Notes: a model not told the origin generated them from the letters alone. A DNA stretch of 64,000 nucleotides from Lantana camara (GCA_037501455.1 CM074858.1:48109001-48173000), one strand, 5' to 3'; positions 1 through 11,705 are shown, counted from the stretch's first letter. Made by a program: numbers and translations.

Positions 1-500
1 AAATGAAATGAGAAAGGGGATCTAGGTTAGGGTTTCAAGATATAAAATGGGGCTAGAGGCTTTATTAGGATTTGGGCTCAAATGAATGACTTTCGGCCCA
101 ATAGGTCAAAATTAAAAGGTTCAAGGTCTAAACGGTTTCTGAAAAATATAAAGTAAATTCCATGGGACCCAAATCACCGAATCAAGTCCAATGGTGGTGT
201 CGGAATTCGAATTCGAATTCCCGAGCTCATATTGGTCTCGAACGACCCAAACTCACCTAACTTGAGTTAGGCCCTAAACACACAAATAGGTCCAAGTCTT
301 ATTTAAATCCAACTCCGAAAATTAATTTAAATTCATCCAAGTTCCATTCTTAAGTTATCATGCAAGAATTCATATTTTACCATTTTGGATTTTAGTCAAT
401 TAAATCACATTTTCAATCCAAGTTGGAATTAAACACATAAAAAGGGAATTAAATCACATAAGTGCGTAAGGTAAACTCTCTCGTGATGCATACCTGTACG
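1..500 (-). mobile_element. LTR Z, left piece (minus strand, runs off left edge)
   Basis: Read on the minus strand, this continues from the LTR start at 10579 after removal of element A. The LTR opens with TGTGACGCCCC, then continues down from position 500. It contains a box around 200-227 (EcoRI-like GAATTC units followed by CCCGAGCTC) that recurs in diverged form in LTRs H (29410-29434), E1 (45475-45500) and E2 (54125-54148), so it is probably a U3 feature of this LTR superfamily. No coding frame is seen. The rest of the element lies outside the window. Confidence 0.75.
496..500. repeat. Target-site duplication GTACG, left copy, element A
   Basis: GTACG lies directly before the TGTAACACC start of the A 5' LTR. 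The same five bases follow the TTACA end of the 3' LTR at 10553-10557. This fixes both ends of A to the base. Confidence 0.95.
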
Positions 501-1699
501 TGTAACACCCCGCATTTTCGGAGCAAGATACGATGTCGTTTTCGTGCGATTAGATTGTTATTTATTTAGCTCTGCTTGTGCTTGAATTGCTTAGTCATGT
601 TTTAATTGTTTAATTGAACCAACTGCAATCTTATGAAAATATGTGGACTTAATTGAAATATGTGTTTAGTGCCTAATTGCTCTTTAATTTAAATTATGTG
701 GGCTAATCTGGAATTAATTAAAATTGGGGATCATTTTCTAATTATAAGAAATCCAATTAGACTTAATTGTGCAACTGGACAACTTGAGGGACTTGATTGC
801 AAATTTGGAAAATGAGATCCCTCTTATCGGGTGAAACCCTAGCAGCTATTTTCATTTCTTCCTTTCTTTTCCCTTTCGTCTTCAGCAGCAGCTGCTGCGC
901 AAGACTTCTTCCTCCTTTCGATCTTCAACAGCGATGCCACCACTCCCTACCAGCGAAGCCGGCATCTTCTTCCTTCCCTCCGTCGCATACCAGAGCAGAG
1001 ACAGCGAGCTCACGCTCCACCATCGATTCGCCAACTCAGTCGCCGCCACCCATTATCACCATTTCTGCCACCCTAGCTAGCTTCACCGCCGCCATCTCGT
1101 CGGTAAGGCGAGACCACCCCCTCCCAATCTCAGCCTTATAAGCTTCAGCCGCTGCACACTTCGTTTCGTCTCTCCCCTTCGTCTTCAACACGCAGCAGCC
1201 GCGGTGCAGCAGTCATACCGATTCACCACCATCATCTCTGCCGTGTCACTAGCAACTCAGCCACTCCGCCACCGTTGCAGTCAGAGCTCAGATCCGACAA
1301 CCACTCCGTTTCTCCTTCCTCATTCGCTCAGATCTGATCAGGGGCGAACGATGCCCCACCTGATCGCGCCATCTCCACCATCCTTTCGCCGAACCATTCT
1401 TCGGAAGCACTGCTAGCACCGACAGCCACGACCACCTGGCTGCAGATCTGACCACCTCTTTCTCTCTCTTTCTCGCCCAGATTTGAGAAGGGTTGAAAAC
1501 CTTCCACCTTCACCGAATCAGCGCCACCACCACCGTTCCAGCAGACTAAGAACTCCTACCGCTGCGTCCGGAGTTCAGATTCAACCACCACCACCGACTA
1601 GAGTCACGCCAGACCCCGCCACCTCCGCTAGTTTTCTTTTCTCCAACAACCGTCGTGAGTCGTCGCCAACCTCTGCTTCTCCTTTCCTCAATTTCCTTG

Positions 1700-2875
1700 G
1701 TAAACCGTCAGGATATTGTTTACCCTCAATTAAATTCTGTTTAATTATTTTGTAAACCAATTTCATATGTATTGTAATGGACTGATTTAAATGTGTACTA
1801 GGTTCTGTATTGTATCTGAAATAATATTAAATTAGATTGTTGGGAATAGGATTAACTAGATTTCAATTTGTATGATCTCTACATTTCAAAGTAATTATGA
1901 TCCAATTTGGAATTGATGAATTGAGTAGCTGAATTGAATTGTTAATTGTCCTGTTATTTCGGTTTTGGGTTTGATATTTAAGCTTATCTGTTAATACTAA
2001 GGAAATTTTATTCTTAAAAATTAGTGATCATTCTGTTAGTTATGTGTTATAAATGTATACAATGTTTGATCCTTGGGATTTTCTCGATATGCTTTTAAAA
2101 TTGTTACAATAATTTGAAATGGATTGATATAAACGGTATTGTATTTATTATGTAAAATCAGATTTAAATCTCGTTATTTGTGTGATGATATAATATACGT
2201 CTATGAGTTGTTTAATTAAAACCTGCATAGTGACTAATTAGTGTGTTTAAGTGGGTTGGCTAATTAATTAAATTGGGTTATGAAAATTATCAACTAATGT
2301 GCCTATGAATTAAAGATGTGATTTATATTAGCTAATCTCATATCAGATTTTGGGGGTTAGGAATATTTAATTTAATATGCTAGAGGTGTGTGTGCATGTG
2401 GTATTCCATACGTGTATATAAATATATTCAGTGTGCTCCTAATCAGATAAGTATATTAAAATGAACCTCTTATTTGTGGGATTGTGTGTGTTTTGTTTCT
2501 GTGTTATTTGTGGGGTGCTAGGATTGTAAGAATTAGACGTTGTGTACCATCTTTTAATGTAATGGGGTGACTTTGAGTATATTAAGTGTAATGTGGATGT
2601 AGGTGCATGCATATATGATGTATGTATATAGATGTATATGAGTGTGTGCATGTAATAAATGGTTTGGCTATGTGTGAATGCTGGATATGTATATATATTA
2701 GTGTACTTATGAAATGGGTGTTTTAAGTATTTAAATAATATGGTATTATATGATCTTAATTATATAATATGCCATTTCATATTACTTCACATCGATTCAT
2801 AATTATCGCCGTGCGTCTGTGTGGTTCATGTTTGAGTCGTGTCTCATGAGTACTTCGTGTTCCTCTTCTGTACAG
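1700..2875 (+). other. Putative intron in element A 5' LTR
   Basis: The donor reads CCTTG|GTAAACC at 1700. The acceptor is the pyrimidine-rich TTCCTCTTCTGTACAG ending at 2875, followed by TGATCTCC. The 1176-bp length matches the equivalent segments in C, F, B1, H and E2 (about 1.0-1.3 kb). The acceptor neighbourhood (GTCGTGTCTC..., then AG, then a CTCC...GGAG exon) recurs in most LTRs of the window. The donor is less certain than the acceptor. The 3' LTR has the same segment at 7945-9120. Confidence 0.5.
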
Positions 2876-3746
2876 TGATCTCCAGAGTGGAGACAACCTG
2901 ATCGAGTATGCATTCATCTTGTCAGTTCTGGTATCTCGTCGTTTCTCATGTGAGGTTTAGGATTTTGTATAGTTACGCGACCTATGGCCTTAATATGCTG
3001 ATTTCAACCCTTGCATGCGAGTATATCTATTATAAATACGTATGTGTTGGATATGATATGTTTATGACCTTCTGAATCAACTCTGTTTGGAAAAGTAAAT
3101 ATGAAAGCATATATAAGCTGTTTTGAAAAGTACTTTACGTTATGTTCTGTAGCGAGATTGCCATGAAAGATTGGCGTATGTGATCCGTCGTGATCTGTTA
3201 TGTTGTGATCCGTTGTGATCTGTGTGTGGATCGATCCTGGTGAGCTGCGGAATGGGTACCCCCAGGATGGTTAGGGCCGTCGGGGCATTTATCCTTTACG
3301 TAGTTCCATTTGAGATATCATTGTGCGACCTTAGGGTGATGAGGGAGGCGTGGTATCTTGAGCCTTCGGCTAAGGCCGGGGAGGACTCTTGTGGGTTCGC
3401 AACCCCTTGAGGGTGAGTCTATTTTAGACGGTTTATTCTCGATGGTATGGGGACGGTACATCTCCTCCATCATTGGTGTAGAGGTTGGATTGATTTTGAT
3501 TTATGTTATGAGGAGTTGAGGTTGGAAGCTCGTACTCGCCGAGCCGTTGATTATGTTATGTTATGGAATTATGAATCGGGATAGAGTCTTTCTGAAAAAT
3601 GGTTTCTAAACTTATATCTATGTCTTATTCGGGTTCTTTCAAAACGTTTTGGTATGTAACACCTATCCCCGGTTCATGAGTCCATCCTTTTTATTCTGTG
3701 CTATGCTCCTTATATATATATTGTGGGTGTGCGTTAGCCCCCTCAC

Positions 3747-3763
3747 TCGGTCAAGTTGACTGA
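3747..3763 (+). other. Conserved LTR hairpin (A 5' LTR)
   Basis: TCGGTC and GACTGA pair around the loop AAGTT (one G-U pair), with CCTCAC before and CCCCTC after. The same structure is found at 9992-10008 (A 3' LTR), 17984-18003 (B1), 26950-26966 (H, minus), about 34080-34097 (D), 38826-38843 (E1, minus), 40796-40812 (F, minus), 47165-47180 (C), 56171-56189 and 61384-61402 (LB), and 62273-62289 (E3, minus). Confidence 0.6.
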
Positions 3764-4315
3764 CCCCTCATTTACACTTTTAGTTGCAGGATTGTTGGCG
3801 TTTGCTAGGCGGAAGTGAGTCCTTTGAGTTGCACTTCGTCGGTCTAGTCTTTCTATTTGCATTTGTCTTTTCATACACTTTACTTATGCTTTGAATTGTA
3901 GACTTGAGATTATACTTTACTATTCGGTAGCCCTGCGTGGCACTCTCATTCGGCCCTTGTGGCACTTGATGATTATTACTTTATGTTGATATTCGGGACA
4001 AGGGATCTATGCTAGTTGAACCCGTCACCTGTTTTGTTTGTTGATCTATTATTCGGGATTAGGTATCTATGCTAGTTGAACCCGTCACCTGCTTTGTATG
4101 TTTTGTTTTAAATGCTTCCGCTATCTATTGATGTTGGTTTTAATTGCTTCCGCGCTCTGAGTTTTGGTCAAGTTAGATCCGCCTAGCCTAGTGCGTGAGT
4201 TGGTCTCCCGTTCGCTCTGATTCGGATTCGGGCATGGACTTTCATTTCATGCTTCGGGCCTGGGTTATAGTGCGGGGGATGTGCCATCCTCCGTTTGGGA
4301 TGTTACATCCTTAAG

Positions 4316-4327
4316 TGGTATCAGAGC
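4316..4327 (+). other. Primer-binding site, element A (initiator Met tRNA)
   Basis: TGGTATCAGAGC begins eight bases after the LTR end. This is the standard plant PBS complementary to the 3' end of initiator tRNA-Met. Confidence 0.95.
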
Positions 4328-4353
4328 TCTAGGTTGCAAAACCGAGCTCTAGT

Positions 4354-4408
4354 GTCGTGTTGTGTCTGTCTAGGTCGTACGGCGTAGGAATAACTGCGCA
4401 TTGCATTT
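4354..4408 (+). promoter_or_regulatory. Conserved leader box after PBS (element A)
   Basis: The box starts GTCGTGTTGTGTC, continues through TAGGTCGTACGGCGTAGGAA and ends GCGCATTGCATTT. The same box follows the PBS in D (34683-34738), C (47829-47880) and LB (56639-56702), although the rest of their internal regions is poorly alike. The position suggests a packaging or dimerisation signal, or a primer-tRNA contact. That role is inferred. Confidence 0.6.
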
Positions 4409-5566
4409 GTTTGACTTGATACTTTGACCCTTCGGCATGAATTGTTTCGTGATTATATGATTGTGTGCACATTATGACTTTGATTATGCAACGTCTTATT
4501 TTATGTGCTTTATAAATTACAACTAAATGTTGCATTTTTGTGATACACTTGTTACATTTCATTTGCATCTTAATCCGCATGCATCGAATTTAGTGTTTGA
4601 ATTTCAGGGTGTCATCTGAGTTAGCACTAAGATTTCCCTCCGTCAACACTACTTATTAGCACTACAACGAGAACACGCCGTAATTTGAAGATGAAAGGAT
4701 TCTTTACCAAGATCGATGGTCATGAAAAGCTTCAGAGTTGAAGGAATGAGATTTACTATATTGACTTACTATCTTAAAGTCAATTGAAAGATGAAGTTTG
4801 ACGAATTTTCATCTTGAGGATTCGTTCATTTAAAGGTAGTCAACTTGTTTAGGGAAATGAGTCAATGGAGGAGAATCTGATCAAGTAGAACCGATTTGAA
4901 GGAGTTTGATGAGCTTTCGTCTTGATGATTCGCTTATTTGAAAGTAGTCACCTTGTTGATTGAAACGAGTCAATGTAGAAGAATCCGATCAAATAAGATC
5001 CGATCAAGTTCAAGGGATGTGGATACATGTTACTTAAGCAACGAGCTACAAACCATCGGTGAGTGTTGAAGGTTTTGGTGCCGTTTAGAGTTAACAGGAC
5101 AAGATTGGTTGTTAGGTCTCGGGTGTTTTCTTCAAGGTGAGTGGAAGTTTCTGCTGAGATGGAAGATTCTGCTTAGGTGGGAATAGATCACATAGATGCC
5201 GAAAGACTTTACTCAAGTTTTAGAATCGAAACCCATGAGTTGCTTTTGGAAGTGCCTAATACCACGACCGTCCAACGTAGCTCTGAGATGGATTTCTGAT
5301 TGGCAATCGAATTATGGGCAATTCCTTGAGGATGAGCAGACTAAGGTTTAACACATAAGTCAAGAGTTCTTGAAGGAGACTGTGGATGATTCTGGTTGGG
5401 CAAGGATTATGGTTTAGTAGAGAGTTGGATGATGGACATAATTGACAAATTACTTCTTCACATCAAAAGATTTAAGACAAGAAGTTCAGATGACGGAGGT
5501 TGCATCATTATCGGCTTAATCAACTCCTACCACTTCGTCTCAACTTCCTGTCAAGATTTTGACACT

Positions 5567-5612
5567 ACGGTGATCGGTACGCCAAGCATTCATGGCATTT
5601 GCACACATGCAT
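5567..5612 (+). other. Conserved internal box (element A)
   Basis: ACGGTGATCGGTAC is followed by AAGCATTCATGGCA and an ACATGCAT motif. Matching blocks lie in C (48150-48197) and, more weakly, twice in LB (58476-58520 and 59796-59835). In each case they are upstream of the hairpin array. The function is unknown. Confidence 0.5.
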
Positions 5613-6022
5613 CGCTTAAATACTCTTACCTTGTTTTGCTTGATGTGGGTGATGACTGTTGTTGTTTTAATTGTGATAACTTGGATACTTGATCTAGTAT
5701 TTGTAACTTGAAATTTCTACTTGTATGAACCATTGCTGAAATGAATGAGTTATGTACTTATGTGAACTATTCATGCCTATGTGATTTAAAACTTTCTTGA
5801 TTGCTCACTAACTTCTCATATAACATACATACATACTGTAACCTCGTTCTACAGGGATTCCATCGCGATATCCCCCTTGAGTTGAGGTATGAGCGTTGAA
5901 TCTATACTCAAGGGATACCGATATCAGTGGTATAAGGTACACCAAACATGCATCGCATACTCTTCGTCAAGTGCTACTCTGATGTGTGTATGTATGAATA
6001 ATTGATCAGTGGAATTGTGCGC

Positions 6023-6424
6023 AAGAGAGACCTTAGGTTCCCTCTTTTACGTGCTTGGGAGATGTTCATTCTCTCAATTTATGTGTTAGAGAGTCGCAGG
6101 ATTCTCTACTTATGTGATAGAAAGATGCTGGATTCTTTCTAAGCTTTGTGCACGAGAGATGTTGGATTCTCTTGTACTTAGGTATTCGGGAGATGCTGGA
6201 TTCTCTTGAATTTAGGGGTTTGAGAAATGTTGGAATTTCTTGAACTAGAATGTTGGAAGATGCTGGAATCTGTCCAACTTAGGCTGAGAGACGGGGTTCT
6301 CTCAATTATCTGCTCGAGAGACGGGGCTCTCTCTTATGTGATCGAGAGACGGGGTTCTCTCACTTTCTGTGTTCGAAAGACGGGGTTCTCTCACCTTTTG
6401 TGCTGAGAGATGGGATTCTCTCTT
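6023..6424 (+). repeat. Tandem hairpin array, element A (about 13 units)
   Basis: Units of about 30-35 bp each contain an inverted repeat such as GAGAGACGGGGTTCTCTC. Stems vary in a compensating way: GAGAGA/TCTCTC, GAAAGA/TCTTTC, GAGAAA/TTTCTT. Loops are CGGGGT-like in the last five units and TGCTGGAT-like in the earlier ones. The spacers are not conserved, so this is neither a CRISPR nor a simple minisatellite. Confidence 0.8.
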
Positions 6425-6728
6425 GTTTGTTGAGGTTGCGTTACGCGTTGTCCTGGCTACGATCTGCAGTGATGAGTTTACGACGCCATCGAAGTCGAGT
6501 GCAGTGACAACTATTCGTCTTAGGGGAATGATGAACAACTTGATGAAAGCAACGGTCCAGTACTCGAATGGATTCCAATGGCATTGAGACATTGCGAGAA
6601 AGGTTCAGCAAAGACAATGAGAGTAAACTTCACAACGGAGGCTAAGTTTCACGTAACTCCTCGAGAAGGGTTAAGACACTATCACTCGATGCTTTCCAGC
6701 TCAGCAGTGGAACCTGGGGACCAGGTTC

Positions 6729-6745
6729 TCTTAAGGGGGGAAGGT
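6729..6745 (+). other. Polypurine tract, element A
   Basis: CTTAAGGGGGGAAGG directly precedes the 3' LTR start and is preceded by GGGGACCAGGTTCT. The same arrangement is seen before the 3' LTRs of C and LB, and a weaker one before that of G. Confidence 0.9.
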
Positions 6746-9700
6746 TGTAACACCCCGCATTTTCGGAGCAAGATACGATGTCGTTTTCGTGCGATTAGAT
6801 TGTTATTTATTTAGCTCTGCTTGTGCTTGAATTGCTTAGTCATGTTTTAATTGTTTAATTGAACCAACTGCAATCTTATGAAAATATGTGGACTTAATTG
6901 AAATATGTGTTTAGTGCCTAATTGCTCTTTAATTTAAATTATGTGGGCTAATCTGGAATTAATTAAAATTGGGGATCATTTTCTAATTATAAGAAATCCA
7001 ATTGGACTTAATTGTGCAACTGGACAACTTGAGGGACTTGATTGCAAATTTGGAAAATGAGATCCCTCTTATCGGGTGAAACCCTAGTAGCTATTTTCAT
7101 TTCTTCCTTTCTTTTCCCTTTCGTCTTCAGCAGCAGCTGCTGCGCAAGACTTCTTCCTCCTTTCGATCTTCAACAGCGATGCCACCACTCCCTACCAGCG
7201 AAGCCAGCATCTTCTTCCTTCCCTCCGTCGCATACCAGAGCAGAGACAGCGAGCTCACGCTCCACCATCGATTCGCCAACTCAGTCGCCGCCACCCATTA
7301 TCACCATTTCTGCCACCCTAGCTAGCTTCACCGCCGCCATCTCGTCGGTAAGGCGAGACCACCCCCTCCCAATCTCAGCCTTATAAGCTTCAGCCGCTGC
7401 ACACTTCGTTTCGTCTCTCCCCTTCGTCTTCAACACGCAGCAGCCGCGGTGCAGCAGTCATACCGATTCACCACCATCATCTCTGCCGTGTCGCTGGCAA
7501 CTCAGCCACTCCGCCACCGTTGCAGTCAGAGCTCAGATCCGACAACCACTCCGTTTCTCCTTCCTCATTCGCTCAGATCTGATCAGGGGCGAACGATGCC
7601 CCACCTGATCGTGCCATCTCCACCATCCTTTCGCCGAACCATTCTTCGGAAGCACTGCTAGCACCGACAGCCACGACCACCTGGCTGCAGATCTGACCAC
7701 CTCTTTCTCTCTCTTTCTCGCCCAGATTTGAGAAGGGTTGAAAACCTTCCACCTTCACCGAATCAGCGCCACCACCACCGTTCCAGCAGACTAAGAACTC
7801 CTACCGCTGCGTTCGGAGTTCAGATTCAACCACCACCACCGACTAGAGTCACGCCAGACCCCGCCACCTCCGCTAGTTTTCTTTTCTCCAACAACCGTCG
7901 TGAGTCGTCGCCAACCTCTGCTTCTCCTTTCCTCAATTTCCTTGGTAAACCGTCAGGATATTGTTTACCCTCAATTAAATTCTGTTTAATTATTTTGTAA
8001 ACCAATTTCATATGTATTGTAATGGACTGATTTAAATGTGTACTAGGTTCTGTATTGTATCTGAAATAATATTAAATTAGATTGTTGGGAATAGGATTAA
8101 CTAGATTTCAATTTGTATGATCTCTACATTTCAAAGTAATTATGATCCAATTTGGAATTGATGAATTGAGTAGCTGAATTGAATTGTTAATTGTCCTGTT
8201 ATTTCGGTTTTGGGTTTGATATTTAAGCTTATCTGTTAATATTAAGGAAATTTTATTCTTAAAAATTAGTGATCAATCTGTTAGTTATGTGTTATAAATG
8301 TATACAATGTTTGATCCTTGGGATTTTCTCGATATGCTTTTAAAATAGTTACAATAATTTGAAATGGATTGATATAAACGGTATTGTATTTATTATGTAA
8401 AATCAGATTTAAATCTCGTTATTTGTGTGATGATATAATATACGTCTATGAGTTGTTTAATTAAAACCTGCATAGTGACTAATTAGTGTGTTTAAGTAGG
8501 TTGGCTAATTAATTAAATTGGGTTATGAAAATTATCAACTAATATGCCTATGAATTAAAGATGTGATTTATATTAGCTAATCTCATATCAGATTTTGGGG
8601 GTTAGGAATATTTAATTTAATATGCTAGAGGTGTGTGTGCATGTGGTATTCCATACGTGTATATAAATATATTCAGTGTGCTCCTAATCAGATAAGTATA
8701 TTAAAATGAACCTCTTATTTGTGGGATTGTGTGTGTTTTGTTTCTGTGTTATTTGTGGGGTGCTAGGATTGTAAGAATTAGACGTTGTGTACCATCTTTT
8801 AATGTAATGGGGTGACTTTGAGTATATTAAGTGTAATGTGGATGTAGGTGCATGCATATATGATGTATGTATATAGATGTATATGAGTGTGTGCATGTAA
8901 TAAATGGTTTGGCTATGTGTGAATGCTGGATATGTATATATATTAGTGTACTTATGAAATGGGTGTTTTAAGTATTTAAATAATATGGTATTATATGATC
9001 TTAATTATATAATATGCCATTTCATATTACTTCACATCGATTCATAATTATCGCCGTGCGTCTGTGTGGTTCATGTTTGAGTCGTGTCTCATGAGTACTT
9101 CGTGTTCCTCTTCTGTACAGTGATCTCCAGAGTGGAGACAACCTGATCGAGTATGCATTCATCTTGTCAGTTCTGGTATCTCGTCGTTTCTCATGTGAGG
9201 TTTAGGATTTTGTATAGTTACGCGACCTATGGCCTTAATATGCTGATTTCAACCCTTGCATGCGAGTATATCTATTATAAATACGTATGTGTTGGATATG
9301 ATATGTTTATGACCTTCTGAATCAACTCTGTTTGGAAAAGTAAATATGAAAGCATATATAAGCTGTTTTGAAAAGTACTTTACGTTATGTTCTGTAGCGA
9401 GATTGCCATGAAAGATTGGCGTATGTGATCCGTCGTGATCTGTTATGTTGTGATCCGTTGTGATCTGTGTGTGGATCGATCCTGGTGAGCTGCGGAATGG
9501 GTACCCCCAGGATGGTTAGGGCCGTCGGGGCATTTATCCTTTACGTAGTTCCATTTGAGATATCATTGTGCGACCTTAGGGTGATGAGGGAGGCGTGGTA
9601 TCTTGAGCCTTCGGCTAAGGCCGGGGAGGACTCTTGTGGGTTCGCAACCCCTTGAGGGTGAGTCTATTTTAGACGGTTTATTCTCGATGGTATGGGGACG

Positions 9701-10552
9701 GTACATCTCCTCCATCATTGGTGTAGAGGTTGGATTGATTTTGATTTATGTTATGAGGAGTTGAGGTTGGAAGCTCGTACTCGCCGAGCCGTTGATTATG
9801 TTATGTTATGGAATTATGAATCGGGATAGAGTCTTTCTGAAAAATGGTTTCTAAACTTATATCTATGTCTTATTCGGGTTCTTTCAAAACGTTTTGGTAT
9901 GTAACACCTATCCCCGGTTCATGAGTCCATCCTTTTTATTCTGTGCTATGCTCCTTATATATATATTGTGGGTGTGCGTTAGCCCCCTCACTCGGTCAAG
10001 TTGACTGACCCCTCATTTACACTTTTAGTTGCAGGATTGTTGGCGTTTGCTAGGCGGAAGTGAGTCCTTTGAGTTGCACTTCGTCGGTCTAGTCTTTCTA
10101 TTTGCATTTGTCTTTTCATACACTTTACTTATGCTTTGACTTGTAGACTTGAGATTATACTTTACTATTCGGTAGCCCTGCGTGGCACTCTCATTCGGCC
10201 CTTGTGGCACTTGATGATTATTACTTTATGTTGATATTCGGGACTAGGGATCTATGCTAGTTGAACCCGTCACCTATTTTGTTTGTTGATCTATTATTCG
10301 GGATTAGGTATCTATGCTAGTTGAACCCGTCACCTGCTTTGTATGTTTTGTTTTAAATGCTTCCGCTATCTATTGATGTTGGTTTTAATTGCTTCCGCGC
10401 TCTGAGTTTTGGTCAAGTTAGATCCGCCTAGCCTAGTGCGTGAGTTGGTCTCCCGTTCGCTCTGATTCGGATTCGGGCATGGACTTTCATTTCATGCTTC
10501 GGGCCTGGGTCATAGTGCGGGGGATGTGCCATCCTCCATTTGGGATGTTACA
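6746..10552 (+). repeat. Element A 3' LTR
   Basis: This is colinear with the 5' LTR at a constant offset of 6245 bp and has the same length. Differences counted by eye are about 17 substitutions, with no indel noticed. It ends GGGATGTTACA and is followed by the GTACG duplication. Confidence 0.95.
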
Positions 10553-10557
10553 GTACG
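10553..10557. repeat. Target-site duplication GTACG, right copy, element A
   Basis: Identical to 496-500; see the left copy. Confidence 0.95.
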
Positions 10558-10579
10558 ATTTATCGGACGGGGCGTCACA
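10558..10579 (-). mobile_element. LTR Z, right piece (LTR start, minus strand)
   Basis: On the minus strand the LTR begins TGTGACGCCCCGTCCGATAA at 10579 and is interrupted after 27 bp by A. Directly to its right the Athila LTR resumes, which is recognised because 10580 onward matches 25320 onward. Z therefore inserted into the Athila 3' LTR. Its other end is outside the window. Confidence 0.75.
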
Positions 10580-11705
10580 GCTCGATTGCTCAAGATTAGG
10601 TTAAATGTCTTTATACATATTTAAGTGTTTTGAAACCTCTTTCAATTTACATACAATCTTTCAATTAGCATGCAAATCTAAGTTCATAACTAAGGTGATC
10701 AATCTTAATCATACAAGCAAAACGATCTCACAACCATAAGATCCGAAAATCCCTCTTAGGCATTTTATCGAACACTTACCCTACATAATTCATCACCCCC
10801 TTTTGCCTAAAGATCTAGCCACTCATAGTCATACTACTCAAAGAGCAAGATAAATAAAACATAAATAGACTCATATTCATTGAATTTAAACTATGAAAAA
10901 ACATTCAACAAAGGTTCATTTACTACAAGGTTTGACAACTCTACTAAAGCTATATTAAATGAGGAAATGGAAATTAAAGCTAAATACTATGAAAGCGATA
11001 AAAGAAAGGAAAGAAAATGAACAAAATGTCTTCAAAACACCTTCAAGACAAGAAAGGTAAAGAGGTGTCTCCATAGCCTCCAAAATAGCTGCTCTCCAAT
11101 TAGGGTAAGATACCTCAAAAGACTCAACTCTCCTATTTATATTAGGCCGAAAAACCTAAAAGAAATTCAACTCCGTGAGAGGTAAACGGGTGTTTGGTGG
11201 AGTAGAGTAAAATCCAAACGCCCGTTTCATAGCAAAAACGTTACAACGATTTCTAATTTCCACACGCCCGTTTGGACTTCCAGTACAATAACTAAACAGG
11301 CGTTTGGGCACAAGTTGCCTAGGTCAGTGGCTTCACACACGGGCATTTGGTTCTTCAGTTCATATACCAAACGCCCGTTTGGGGTTCCAGATTTCTTACA
11401 GTGGCCTTTCACACGGGCGTTTGGTTCTTCAGTTCATATACCAAACGCCCGTTTTATCTTTAATACTTCGATGCAGTAGGTCTTCACACGGGCGTTCAGT
11501 TCCTCAATGCATTTACCAAACACCCGTTTGCCATGAAAATAAGGCAAAACTTGTTTTTTTCCTTCGATTTTGCTCCGTTCCTTCCGTTATCGACTCCCGT
11601 AGGTGAAATACCTAAAATGGAGCAATTAAAGGCCTATAAGCACATTAAACAAGAATTAAATATAGCAAAATATGGCTGAAACGGATACAAAATCTCCACT
11701 TATCA
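10580..11705 (-). repeat. Athila 3' LTR (incomplete)
   Basis: Matches 25320-26454. The LTR start on the minus strand is at 11705 (TGATAAGTGG). The last roughly 586 bp present in the 5' LTR are missing because Z inserted at 10580. Confidence 0.95.
11184..11530. repeat. Palindrome cluster in Athila 3' LTR
   Basis: About eleven copies or near-copies of CCAAACGCCCGTTTGG (7-bp arms, 2-bp centre) occur, alternating with the opposite orientation (ACGGGCGTTTGG). Clear ones are at 11214-11227, 11367-11382, 11413-11424, 11441-11454, 11488-11499 and 11516-11530. Opposite copies about 16-30 bp apart can pair into larger hairpins, for example 11413-11424 with 11441-11454. The 5' LTR has the same cluster at 25934-26280. 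Confidence 0.85.

Larger units (their letters stand above)
501..4307 (+). repeat. Element A 5' LTR
   Basis: The LTR starts TGTAACACCCCGC and ends GGGATGTTACA. It has a GC- and CT-rich block at about 830-1690, an intron-like segment at 1700-2875, a hairpin TCGGTC/GACTGA at 3747-3763, and a 3' box with TAGTGCGGGGGATGTG near the end. The GC-rich block gives open frames such as 797-1141 in several phases. These are more likely low-complexity leader sequence than protein. Confidence 0.95.
4308..6745 (+). other. Element A internal region, non-coding
   Basis: The region is 2438 bp with no gag, protease, RT or integrase motif on either strand. It holds, in order, the PBS, a leader box (4354-4408), about 1.1 kb of unstructured sequence, a conserved box at 5567-5612, a hairpin array (6023-6424) and the polypurine tract. 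The longest frame (5396-5692, 98 codons) has no recognisable motif and I do not call it a gene. Confidence 0.85.
501..10552 (+). mobile_element. Element A: complete LARD-like non-autonomous LTR retrotransposon
   Basis: This complete element has two 3807-bp LTRs (501-4307 and 6746-10552), an initiator-Met PBS, a 2438-bp internal region and a polypurine tract, flanked by the 5-bp duplication GTACG. No gag or pol reading frame is present. The frames over 60 codons are short, lack recognisable motifs, and several occur identically in both LTRs because the LTRs are duplicates. Long LTRs, a non-coding interior and intact cis-signals are the definition of a large retrotransposon derivative (LARD). 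By eye I count about 17 differences between the LTRs (about 0.45 percent), so it is one of the youngest insertions here. It sits 22 bp inside the start of LTR Z, which itself cuts the Athila 3' LTR. Confidence 0.95.

Noticed and set aside
201..226. GAATTCGAATTC...CCCGAGCTC resembling a cloning-vector polylinker
   Set aside because: Diverged versions of the same box occur in LTRs H, E1 and E2, so it is natural LTR sequence and not vector contamination.
797..1755. Several overlapping open frames (up to 114 codons) repeated at 7042-8000
   Set aside because: They lie in duplicated LTR sequence of low complexity (Ser/Pro-rich in all phases). Their repetition reflects the two LTRs and not a conserved gene.
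4316..4330. TGGTATCAGAGC as part of a tRNA gene
   Set aside because: It sits right behind an LTR end in each of A, C, D and LB with no tRNA body following; it is the primer-binding site.
6023..6424. Regularly spaced repeats suggestive of a CRISPR array
   Set aside because: Repeat units are variable hairpins with compensatory changes. The spacers are short and uneven and the setting is a plant retrotransposon.
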